NCBI RefSeq assembly: GCF_051710625.1
Contig: NZ_JBPESN010000074.1
Span: 1 to 11,006, forward strand
From: JBPESN01 sp051710625
Lineage (GTDB): Bacteria; Pseudomonadota; Gammaproteobacteria; Enterobacterales; Enterobacteriaceae
Length of the DNA stretch: 11,006 bases
Reading direction: 5' to 3'
Position numbers and translations under genes: made by a program. The notes beneath the pieces are model-generated. The model was not told the DNA's origin. It saw only the letters and a program-made list of their open reading frames with translations, and did not search any database. Shown here piece by piece: positions 1 to 6,958 of the stretch (position 1 is the stretch's first letter; each line of letters opens with the position of its first letter).

Positions 1-142
1 GGCACGATAATACGGTGGCAAATGCATTGCGAATAAACTGGGCTTCCTTCTTTTTAACTTCACTGCCTGTACCGCTGGCATTGATATTTACATCAATGCC
101 GATATGGGTTTGCTGAACAATAATGTTCATTTCAATTGTCAT
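1..142 (-). CDS. Small phage early protein, partial (runs off the left edge)
   Basis: An open frame starts at the ATG at 142 and runs 47 codons to the window edge without a stop. The protein begins MTIEMNIIVQQTHIG. The start is supported by a GAGGT ribosome-binding site that overlaps the TGA of the preceding frame (150 to 152), the same packing seen at other junctions in this phage operon. I do not recognise the family. The visible part is polar, with no membrane segment, and has a KKKEAQF stretch near codon 35. Its position after B suggests one of the small accessory proteins of transposable phages, but no function can be assigned. Confidence 0.5.
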   Translation of the reverse strand, partial: MTIEMNIIVQQTHIGIDVNINASGTGSEVKKKEAQFIRNAFATVLSC

Positions 143-149
143 GGTGACC

Positions 150-425
150 TCAATATAATGATGCTGACCAAATAACCTTGCATCCACCTTTCATGAATAC
201 CCCTTGCTTAAAACCACCCCGTGCGTTTTTGCCAACGGTGATATAATCAGCCTGATCCTTTTTTAATAACTACTCACACAGATTATGGTAATCAATACGG
301 ATAACCAGCTTACAGTCATGCAATATCACGCCTTTTATCGTTAAATACCGTATAACGGCTTCTGCCGGCGTCATTACGGCGATAAGATGATTGTTGGTCG
401 ATACCTCTTTATGGTGGACTGACAC
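150..425 (-). pseudogene. Small phage early gene with an in-frame amber codon
   Basis: A strong AAGGAG ribosome-binding site right after the B stop codon lies 6 bases before a GTG at 425. That frame encodes 51 residues (MSVHHKEVSTNNHLIA at the start) and meets TAG at 270 to 272. The same frame then stays open for 39 more codons, starting LLKKDQADYITVGKN, to a TGA at 150 to 152. That TGA overlaps the ribosome-binding site of the next gene, so the original product was probably about 91 residues. I infer a nonsense mutation, because neighbouring phage genes are also broken; a genuine 51-residue protein is possible. An ATG two bases upstream of the GTG opens only a 17-codon frame. I do not recognise the family. 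Confidence 0.45.
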
Positions 426-436
426 ATTTTTCTCCT

Positions 437-1310
437 TCAATGAATCAGCATTTCTGCATAGCGGTCGATTAACGTCACGGACATCCCCTGATTGCCGATA
501 GCGCTTGTCCGGGCCACCTCACGCGCCAATTTAAACAGGCGGCGATAATTGCCCCGTGAATGCTTGAGAAAGGCGGCGGCAATCTCGGGCGCAAGCGGCT
601 CGCCCGATGCTTCACCGTTCGATAACAGAGTGCCGAGAATGGCGCTGAAATCCTCGGTTTCGATCTCTTTCCTGCGGGACGCCAGGTCTAACGCCATGCC
701 CACCCGGCTATAGAGCTGGGCGTATTCCCCGCGTGAGCCTTTCAGATTGAGCAGCAGACGCGGCATGCCCGCCAGGACAATGGCCACTTCGGAACGGTCG
801 TGAATGCGCCGCAAGACCTCAAGCGCCCTTGTAGGGCAGCACCAGCTCAGCCTCATCAACCAGGACCAGCCAGTGCTTATCGCGCAGCCCCTGTACGCAC
901 TCCTCGACCAGATCATGGATATTGCCGGTTTTCCGCAGACCCAGCCGTGCGCACAGCGCCTGCAATAACATCTTGGCGGTATAGCCGGGGTCGGCTTCAA
1001 TCAGGATGACGCCTTTATTGGCGCTGTTGGCGCGCGCATGCTCCTTCAGCACCATGCTTTTCCCCATGCCGGCCGGGGGCCGTATATCACACCGATATCG
1101 CCGAAGTCGTGCGTGGCACTAATCAGGTCGAGCGTCACGCTGGCCAGATGGGTCGGCACAAAATTCACCTTGATGTCCCGCCGGCAGGCGCGCTCTGTCT
1201 CACGGTCAAGAAAATCGCGCCGCTTAATCTAATCCGGTTTTATCGGCCACCCTGCGCTGGGTGTAGCCTGACCGCGCCATCAGTTGGAAAATACGTCCTC
1301 GTGCTGTCAT
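437..1310 (-). pseudogene. Phage Mu B-like AAA+ target-DNA activator ATPase, frameshifted
   Basis: In Mu-type phages B is an ATP-dependent DNA-binding protein that captures target DNA for the A transposase. Pieces in three frames join into one protein of about 290 residues (Mu B has 312). The start at ATG 1310 gives an N-terminal helix-turn-helix-like part (MARSGYTQRRVADKTGL). A central piece ends in GVIYGP, followed by the Walker A motif as PAGMGKS near 1067 and the Walker B motif LVLVDEAE near 850. The C-terminal piece contains the AIVLAGMPRL sensor-like strand and ends at TGA 437. Three shifts are visible: about one extra base near 1226, a net two-base gain or one-base loss in the C run at 1071 to 1077 beside Walker A, and one extra base near 830. 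The TAAGGA ribosome-binding site overlaps the stop of A, implying translational coupling. It cannot make a full protein as read. Confidence 0.85.
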
Positions 1311-1321
1311 ACAATATATCC

Positions 1322-3367
1322 TTACCGGTTATTACCGACCTGCTTGATATCGTGCTCATATTCGAATTCAAATAAATACACCTTGTCTTTTTCGGGTGCC
1401 GATACCTGGGGTATCAGCAGGCTGTAATCGCTCTCCCTGGGTGCATCAATCACCGGGCGTAATTCGTCTTTTGCATCCTGAATTTTGCTTTTGGCGAGTT
1501 TAATGCGACGCTTGGCGCGCGCTTCCAGCGCTTTTTCCACTCTGGAGACCGGCACCGGCGAGACAGTATTGCCATTCCACAGCGCAGTACAGAGATAGGC
1601 CCCGTCCATCTGGCGAATAATCACTTCATTAGGCTTATGGATATCGTAAGCCACCCGCACCGTCTGGCGATCTACCTCAATCAGCTCCCTGGCAAGATAC
1701 GGGTTATTCAGCAGTTCAACCCAACCGCGCTGGGCCACGCGTTTTTCTTCCGGCATAAACATCTCGCGCAACTCGCCTGGCGTCAGGTATTCAACGTTGT
1801 CCCCTTCCTCAGCCAGCAGGGCCTTGCGGTAAGCGGCCGGCGTCATCGATTTATTGTTGACCTTGGGCAGGGCGCTGTGCTCGTGGCTGTGGTTATAGCG
1901 CTGCACCTCCTCCTCAATGGCGTCTATCAGCTGCCGCCAGCTGGGCAATATCGCCAGCGTCTTTTGCTGCGTGGTGTTCAGCTCCTTCCCCTGACGCAGG
2001 GCATTCGACAGACTCAGCAGTTTTTGCCCCTGCACCCCCGCTTCGTTGGGGTCAGCGTTCAATTCGTTATAGGTCTGAAAGCGCAGGGCCAGCCTGAGTG
2101 GCAGCACGCCGTTCAGCCGCTCGATAATGCCCTGCGCCTGCAGGTTACCGGGGATACCGGTAATATGTTCAATACCCAGCCGGGGAAAAATCCCGGTGAT
2201 ATCCGCATCCAGCATCTTGTTGGTCTCGCCGGCGCCGTTATCGGAGTAGGCAAATAGCGGCTTGCCGTGGTGCTGGATGGCATAACGCCACGCATCCGCT
2301 ACCGCGATGGCGTTTTCTGCCAGTGACAGGCTCCAGCCCACCAGATAGCGGGTACGCCCGTCAAGCACCAAAGTCAGCTCCGGAGTAAAGGGCCGGCCGT
2401 GTATCGGATGCGTCACTTTCATGTTCAGCGACTTGCCGTCGGCTATCCAGCAGCCATTTACCGGCATCTGCGCCCAATCCCGATGCTGGTACACCTGATA
2501 CGCCTTGAGCGCAGAGCCGGTGACCCGGCCCTTGACCCTTCGGTTGGGCGCAACCCGCTTGACTATGCGATTGACTTTGTCGTAGGTCGGCAGGGCCGCC
2601 AGCATGGCAGGCTGGTCATGGTATTCACTCTGCCAGTCCGCCCGAAATGCGCGGTAGGCTTCCAGCACCGTCGGGCCACAGAGGTTCGGGCATAATGCGC
2701 CAGAACAGGGCGTAGAACCACGTCATGTCCTCGGGGCGCTGGCTTCTTCAGCTTCCCGGGAGCCAGTATCGCCAGACGCTCCTGGGGCCGCTCAGCGCTG
2801 AGATAGAGACTCACCCATTCCTGTAGGCTGCTTTTGCCCACCCCTTGCCGGGATGCGGCCCTTTTTGGCGTTAGCCAGCGTGGCGGCGCGCTGCAGGGCC
2901 TCGGGCAATATGCCGGTTTTTGACTCATCGACGATAAAAATCACCGCCGCAATGCGGGTCATGCCGGCCTGCTGTAACCGGACCACTTCCTGTGCCAGCA
3001 TCATGCGCGTATCGGCAATCTGCTTCTGCTGATCGTTCAGAGCCTGCACCTTGCGCTCAAGCAGGGCCGGACATTGACGCATGATCGCCAGCTCATCGCG
3101 CGACTTGATGGCGGTACTGCGCTTGACCGACTCATCAACCGGCTGGGCCGGGGATTGCGCCATCAGGAATTTATAGTGCCGTTGTTTGATGATCTCGCGT
3201 GTTTGTTCCGGCAAACAATCGATGTGGTACTCGAAAACCTTGGTGTCTGAACGCTTACGGACTAAATCGGGTGAATTTGCAGTCCGCTTATTCAATGACC
3301 AGCGAAGCCCCTGCAAGGTGCCAGGCAATCCGGGTAAACCGACTAACTCACCCACCGTAACAAACAT
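1322..3367 (-). pseudogene. Phage Mu A-like DDE transposase, three frameshifts
   Basis: A is the DDE recombinase that cuts and joins phage ends during lysogenic insertion and replicative transposition. The start is placed at ATG 3367, two bases after the ner stop, with AAGGTG upstream; total length is about 680 codons (Mu A has 663). The N-terminal piece carries the Mu-type DNA-binding domain (VGELVGLPGLPG). The 448-codon C-terminal frame (2668 to 1322) holds the catalytic core: Asp in WIADGKSLN (residue 77 of that frame), Asp in YSDNGAG (143) and Glu in QGIIERLNG (183), then the beta-barrel and the basic C-terminal region. Reading must change frame near 2836-2845, 2732-2737 and 2671-2677. 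All three are consistent with one extra base in short C/G runs. The catalytic residues survive, so inactivation looks recent. Confidence 0.9.
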
Positions 3368-3369
3368 AA

Positions 3370-3606
3370 TTACGACACCTTGCTTATATAACGACTCGGC
3401 CAAATGCTGGCCGGATCCACATTGAGTGCATTAGCGATAATGCGTTCACCTTTGGGATAGGGACGATACAGCGCGTTTTTTAACGTGCTGGACGCCAGCC
3501 CCGAGCCGCGGGAGAGATCTTGCATGGTGATCCCCTTTTTGTGCAGAGAGGCCAGGATATCAATCCAGTGCCAGTTACGATGATTCACTTCATTTCTATC
3601 TAACAT
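3370..3606 (-). CDS. Ner/Nlp-family DNA-binding regulator
   Basis: This 78-residue protein is intact and resembles phage Mu Ner and E. coli Nlp (SfsB). Shared features are the WHWIDILASLHKKG opening, a lambda-repressor-like helix-turn-helix (LSRGSGLASSTLKNAL, about residues 31 to 46), the PKGERIIANAL stretch and the IWPSRY end of the fold. In Mu, Ner represses both the early promoter and the repressor promoter to time lytic development. It is the first gene of the leftward early operon and stops two bases before the A start. The start at 3606 is preceded by AGGG at reasonable spacing. It is the only clearly undamaged gene of this prophage segment. A domesticated host-regulator role is possible but not shown. 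Confidence 0.85.
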   Translation of the reverse strand: MLDRNEVNHRNWHWIDILASLHKKGITMQDLSRGSGLASSTLKNALYRPYPKGERIIANALNVDPASIWPSRYISKVS

Positions 3607-3785
3607 TCGATTACCCTAAAAAGTTAACCATGTGGGTAAGTCATGGGGCTTACCTCTACTACTGCAAATATTGATCTTAATCAAAATCATGTAAAGCAAA
3701 AAGTTAGCTTTCTTTGATTCTTTTTGTGGCTAATACGTGCAATTTCTTTTACTCCTTTTGAATCAAAAGATTAAGTGAAAAGAAA
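3607..3785. promoter_or_regulatory. Divergent ner/repressor control region with operator-like inverted repeats
   Basis: This AT-rich spacer separates the leftward early operon from the rightward repressor. Visible structures are TTGAT-ctta-ATCAA at 3671-3684, TTGATTC around 3715-3720 and the interrupted palindrome CTTTTGA-a-TCAAAAG at 3755-3769; the half-site TTGAT/ATCAA recurs in all three. Near the ner start, TTACCC at 3611-3616 faces GGGTAA at 3634-3639. By analogy with Mu, these could be binding sites for the repressor and Ner, but which protein binds which site cannot be told from sequence. Confidence 0.55.
3667..3695 (-). promoter_or_regulatory. Candidate sigma-70 early promoter for ner-A-B
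   Basis: On the minus strand TTTACA (3695-3690, five of six matches to the -35 consensus) is followed after 17 bases by AATATT (3672-3667, four of six matches to -10). It lies about 60 bases upstream of the ner start. The inverted repeat TTGAT-ctta-ATCAA sits between the two hexamers, a position where a bound repressor would block polymerase. Confidence 0.5.
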
Positions 3786-4385
3786 ATGACAGATGGAAAA
3801 ATAAATGAATTTGCTTTTTATGGGGGGAGCAAAGAAGCTTTAGAGAGCGTTTAAAGATGCTGATTGGTAAACGCAGTATCCGTGCTGCTGCTAGGTGCTA
3901 AAGGTTATCTTTTTCTACATTAAATAATTACTTGAACAAAGGAACTGAGCCGTCCTTTACTGCAATACGGAGTATTGTGTATAAGGAGCAAATTAGCCTT
4001 GACTGGCTAGCATTTGAATCATATGAGGAGTTATCTAATAACTTAAAAACTAGATCTAGAAAAACGGGGATAGATAATAACAATGGTAAGTTAATGACTG
4101 CATGGCTCATGGTGCTTGATTCACTTGATGCGCAAGAAGCTCAAGCTATCTTAAGGATTATCCATAGGAAAGGGATTGAAGGGGTTATTTCGGCTTGTAT
4201 GAAAACTGATACTACCAATAAAAATAATATTACTAACAATGTTGAAAGAGCGTTGCTTGAACTCCCTCCCGAAGAGCAGGACCGCCTAATTGGCCTTACA
4301 CGAAGCTAAAAAGGGGGCCACACCTGAAGCGTGTGCAGTAGCAAATGTAGAAATCTTAGATAGCAAGAACAGTGGAGCGGCCTAA
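3786..4385 (+). pseudogene. CI-type phage repressor, broken by two frameshifts and a stop codon
   Basis: Three adjoining frames read as one repressor of about 199 residues. The ATG at 3786 opens MTDGKINEFAFYGGSKEAL. The frame then shifts near 3843-3848 (the GAGAG run looks like a two-base gain) into RLKMLIGKRSIRAAAR, meets TAA at 3899-3901, and continues in the same frame with FSTLNNYLNKGTEPSF and ISLDWLAFES. That pattern matches the helix-turn-helix of CI-like repressors. A further shift near 4291-4293 (one extra G) is needed to continue from DRLI into HEAKKGATPEACAVANVEI, ending at TAA 4383. A rho-independent terminator overlaps this stop, supporting the reconstructed end. The position, divergent from ner at the phage end, is that of the Mu c gene. 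Loss of the repressor in a resident prophage fits the loss of A and B. Confidence 0.75.
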
Positions 4386-4408
4386 ATAAAGATTAGGCCT
4401 TTATTTAT
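4379..4408 (+). terminator. Rho-independent terminator of the repressor gene
   Basis: GGCCTAA (4379-4385) pairs perfectly with TTAGGCC (4393-4399) across a 7-base loop, followed by TTTATTTAT. The first arm includes the repressor stop codon. The opposite strand has no T-run after the stem, so it is directional to the right. Confidence 0.75.
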
Positions 4409-4474
4409 CGAATTTTATTAAGCTTCTGATTTACCTAAACTAATTTAACCTAACTTACTTATCCTTGGGTATGA

Positions 4475-4522
4475 TCAAACGGTGTTTAAACCACCTTCAA
4501 ATCTGCTCAAACCACAGTCGTT
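4475..4522. repeat. Helically phased TYAAA repeats at the presumed phage left end
   Basis: TCAAA, TTAAA, TCAAA and TCAAA start at 4475, 4486, 4497 and 4507, intervals of 11, 11 and 10 bases, about one DNA turn each. Three copies extend to TYAAAC, and two of these to AAACCAC. An inverted copy (GTTTGA) follows at 4520-4525. Regular spacing on one face of the helix suggests a site for a multimeric protein, such as transposase end-binding, or an iteron-like array. The identity of the binder is unknown. Confidence 0.5.
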
Positions 4523-4523
4523 T

Positions 4524-4655
4524 GAGTCCAGAATTTAATGCAAAAAATCATTTTCTGTTCATTTTTTGCGACGAGTCCAGAATCCTTAAAATCGTGGTAA
4601 GCCTTGCCAGTAAAGGGCTTCTGGCTAATCCATCGTTCCCCTTGAGAGTCCAGAA
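4524..4655. repeat. Three direct copies of GAGTCCAGAA plus a 9-bp inverted repeat
   Basis: GAGTCCAGAA occurs exactly at 4524-4533, 4573-4582 and 4646-4655. Between the first two lies a perfect inverted repeat, GCAAAAAAT (4540-4548) and ATTTTTTGC (4561-4569), with a 12-base loop. The third copy abuts the first recognisable dkgA homology. No gene is visible from 4386 to 4655. The setting fits transposase-binding sites at a phage terminus, but chance or a dkgA origin for the third copy cannot be excluded. Confidence 0.5.
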
Positions 4656-5095
4656 ATGATTGCCACCCCACATAACTATGTACAAGCCCTGGCGCGAGAT
4701 GGTGAAGCTGAAGGAGGAAGGGCTGGCCAAAAGCATTGGGGGTGTAATTTTGAGCCGCATCATCTTCAGCTCCTGCTGGGTGAAACCGGGGTAGTGCCGG
4801 TAATCAATCAAATCGAGTTGCATCCGCTGTTACAACAACAGACCTTGCGGACCTTTGATGCCCGCCACCAGATTTTGACCGAATCCTGGAGGCCTCTAGC
4901 GCAGGGGGCAAAGGGGTATTTTATCAGGCGATCATCCGTGAACTTGCGGAAAAATACGGCAAAACGCCGGCGCGGATCCGCGCCAACTTTGCTGTGTTTG
5001 ACTTTAGTCTGGCGCAAGATGATCTGGATGCCATCGCCAAGCTGGACTGCGGCAAACGGCTGGGTTCGCATCCGGATACCGTGGCGGCTGTCTGA
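4656..5095 (+). pseudogene. dkgA: dkgA remnant (2,5-diketo-D-gluconate reductase A, aldo-keto reductase)
   Basis: The C-terminal half of an aldo-keto reductase close to E. coli DkgA is spread over three frames. Recognisable pieces are HNYVQA, WREMVKLKEEGLAKSIG, CNFEPHHLQ, VINQIELHPLLQQQ, ILTESWRPLAQG, RELAEKYGKTPA and FDFSLAQDDLDAIAKLD. About 120 to 130 N-terminal codons are absent, including the part that carries the catalytic Asp, Tyr, Lys and His. Lesions are one extra base near 4689, one lost in the V codon near 4741, one lost in a G run near 4900-4912, and an in-frame loss of about 22 codons near 4970, removing the stretch that normally includes the NADPH-binding IPKS motif. Position and strand relative to ftsP match enterobacterial synteny. 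It cannot be functional. Confidence 0.9.
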
Positions 5096-5311
5096 TGCGG
5101 GGATTTAGCTGACGCCGACCATCCAGGTTGTGCCCGACTTCGGCGTCGAGAAACCCGGTGGTACCCGACTTCGGTCGCCGCGTGATGGCGGTGATCGTGA
5201 CCGGCGCAGACAGCGTCCCTGCCGGTGCCGGCGCCGGCAGCCTTGTCGGCATGCGCCGCCCACGGCGTTCAGGCTACACCCTGTGAACGACGGCGCAGTC
5301 TGTAGGCACCG
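5096..5311. other. Gene-free GC-rich spacer between dkgA remnant and ftsP
   Basis: No convincing protein is seen on either strand. In E. coli ygiQ lies near here; I find no trace of it. Structures present are CCCGACTTCGG repeated at 5133-5143 and 5164-5174 (31-base period) and a perfect 12-bp palindrome GCCGGCGCCGGC at 5227-5238 inside a TGCCGG...CCGGCA hairpin (5220-5239). Neither strand shows a T-run after the hairpin, so it is not a classical terminator for ftsP. Confidence 0.5.
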
Positions 5312-6733
5312 TTATCCCCCAGACTGGGGCCGTACCACAAATTGCCCCGCGGCGCCGCGATCGGCCATCTCCAACGTCTGGCTGTAATAGAGATAAGGAA
5401 AGTGTTCCGGCGCCACCTGTGGAAACCACACCAGCAATTCAACCTCGTTATCAACCCACACGGTATCCTTCCAGCCCTGATCTTCCGGTAACGGCGTATT
5501 GCCATTAACGCGTTTAATCAAAAAAGCCACGCCCTGGATATGAAACGCCTGCGGGGTATTGGTGTGAACTATCCAGCGCTCAAAGCTGCCCTGTAAGCTC
5601 TGGAAATCGTTGCGGCTCATATTCCATAACGCACCATTGATATCAGGCGTAGAGCCGCCGAGTGAAAACTCGCGGGTCCGGCTGATACCGCCGTCAATGA
5701 GCTGGTCGGACAGCAAACGCATGGGCAGGTTATCGGTGACCAACGGCAGCAGCCCCGTCGGCTTGAGCGTCAACACCGTGGTATTGACCAGTATTGACGA
5801 GGGTTCAAAAAAGCCGCGCACCCTGTCCATCAGGCCGGCCGCTTCACCTGCGGTGATGGCCACCTCTTCTCCCTTGGACATATCGATAAGAATTTCACGC
5901 CGCTCGCCCGGCGCCAGCGACAGTCGGATCACCGGGACCGGCGACGGCAGGAAACCCTGATCGCCGGCAACGACATGCATGGCGCGGCCGTCGCTCAGTT
6001 GCAGCTGGTAGCGCCGGGAATTTGAGGCATTGAGCAACCGCAGTCGCACCCAACCGCGCGACACTTCCACAAACGGGCTCTGCGCGCCGTTCACCAGTAG
6101 CGTATCACCGAGAAAACCGCCGCTAGCGGGAGGGTTATAGATCGGCTGACCAAAGTTATCCAGCCGTTTGTCCTGGATAATAAGCGGGAATTCATCGACG
6201 CCATAATGGTTTGGTAGCGGCAGCACTTTACTGACCGCGTCTTCAACCAGCCATAGCCCCGCCAGGCCGTTGTAGATGTGCGGCGCCATCCGGTTCGGGG
6301 TGTTGGCATGGTACCAGCAGGTGCCGGCCGGTTGCCGGATGGGCAGCACCGGCGACCAATCTGCCCCTGGCGACATCATCCTTGCCGCCCCGCCCATGAG
6401 CGTGCCGGGCACCTGCAGGCCGCTGACGGTCATCGCCACGGGTTCCGTCAGGCGGTTATTATAAATGAGCTTGACGTCATCGCCATTGTATACCCGCACC
6501 GTCGGGCCGAGGTAGCCGCCGTTAATGCCCCAGGTGGTGGCGCGCCGACCGGCGGCAAAGGTCCAGTGCGAGCGCTGCTGCGTTAAAAATAACGGCTGGC
6601 CGCGGCGCGACTCAAGCAAAGGGGGGATCGGTAGCGCAACAAGCGTTTCGGCGGCTTGCGCCTCCAGCGGCACCGCGCTGGCAGCAAGGGTAACCCCCGC
6701 TGCCTGAATAAACCGACGCCGACTGAGTGACAT
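5312..6733 (-). CDS. ftsP: Cell division protein FtsP (SufI), Tat-exported
   Basis: This 473-residue protein is very close in sequence and length to E. coli FtsP/SufI (470). FtsP is a periplasmic divisome component with a multicopper-oxidase fold that stabilises division under stress; the family lacks the copper centres of true oxidases. The chosen start gives MSLSRRRFIQ, a twin-arginine Tat signal, followed by an Ala-rich hydrophobic core and a likely cleavage after AQA near residue 27. A start six codons upstream is open, but GGAG spacing favours 6733. Cupredoxin-like blocks follow: WGINGGYLGPTVRV, the WYHANTPNR strand, GDTLLVNG, VRLRLLNASNSRRY, and the C-terminal QAFHIQGV and TLEMADRG. It lies downstream of plsC in the same direction with a 225-bp gap. 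No lesion is seen. Confidence 0.95.
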   Translation of the reverse strand: MSLSRRRFIQAAGVTLAASAVPLEAQAAETLVALPIPPLLESRRGQPLFLTQQRSHWTFAAGRRATTWGINGGYLGPTVRVYNGDDVKLIYNNRLTEPVAMTVSGLQVPGTLMGGAARMMSPGADWSPVLPIRQPAGTCWYHANTPNRMAPHIYNGLAGLWLVEDAVSKVLPLPNHYGVDEFPLIIQDKRLDNFGQPIYNPPASGGFLGDTLLVNGAQSPFVEVSRGWVRLRLLNASNSRRYQLQLSDGRAMHVVAGDQGFLPSPVPVIRLSLAPGERREILIDMSKGEEVAITAGEAAGLMDRVRGFFEPSSILVNTTVLTLKPTGLLPLVTDNLPMRLLSDQLIDGGISRTREFSLGGSTPDINGALWNMSRNDFQSLQGSFERWIVHTNTPQAFHIQGVAFLIKRVNGNTPLPEDQGWKDTVWVDNEVELLVWFPQVAPEHFPYLYYSQTLEMADRGAAGQFVVRPQSGG

Positions 6734-6958
6734 ATCTGCTCCATTAGACACGGCAAAGCTTTTCTCGTAGAGGCCGGCCTGGCCCAGGCCGAAAAATCAT
6801 CAATCCTACCTCGGGAGCAACAGCGCTACAAAGTCCTTTTCTGGACAGGCCACGGCATCAGTGTTACGGCTCCGACGGCCCCAGGGGAGGCGCGCTTTCG
6901 GCATTGGCCTACTGCGACGCTGCACTGCACCGCGACCTGTGTCGCAGGTCGGGCGCGC
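6734..6958. other. plsC-ftsP intergenic region with two perfect inverted repeats
   Basis: No gene is visible. A 17-base palindrome, CGGCCTGG-c-CCAGGCCG, lies at 6775-6791, about 40 bases upstream of the ftsP start. CGACCTG and CAGGTCG (6933-6939 and 6945-6951) form a 7-bp hairpin with a 5-base loop just after the plsC stop. Neither is followed by a T-run in the minus-strand direction of transcription. The second could be a weak or rho-assisted terminator or a 3'-end stabiliser of plsC mRNA. Confidence 0.45.

Larger units (their letters stand above)
1..4655 (-). mobile_element. Decayed Mu-like transposable prophage, early region and presumed left end
   Basis: The order repressor (pointing outward), Ner-like regulator, A transposase, B ATPase and small early genes is the standard left-end layout of Mu-type phages, here reading right to left. 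A and B are recognised from a DDE catalytic core and a Walker A/B ATPase core. The repressor, A, B and one small gene carry frameshifts or stops; only the Ner-like gene is clearly intact. The right boundary is placed where dkgA homology begins and is uncertain by roughly 20 bases. The left part of the prophage (late genes, other end) lies outside the window or has been deleted. Base composition is mosaic: the repressor and its flanks (about 3600 to 4460) are visibly AT-rich, while A and B are GC-rich. Confidence 0.85.

Noticed and set aside
1637..2257. 206-codon plus-strand open frame opposite the A transposase
   Set aside because: It lies antisense to the DDE catalytic core, which is clearly the real coding strand.
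4475..4655. CRISPR array or plasmid origin iterons
   Set aside because: The repeats are too short and irregular for CRISPR, there are no cas genes, and there is no replication initiator nearby; a phage-end role is more economical.
4465..4659. 64-codon plus-strand frame across the repeat region
   Set aside because: It has no ribosome-binding site or recognisable motif, and its sequence is made of the direct repeats.
5004..5252. Arg/Pro-rich minus-strand frame downstream of ftsP
   Set aside because: It overlaps the dkgA remnant and a palindromic GC-rich spacer, and its composition is typical of a chance frame.
6933..6951. Hairpin after plsC as a rho-independent terminator
   Set aside because: The stem is good but no T-run follows on the minus strand, so it is listed only as a structure.
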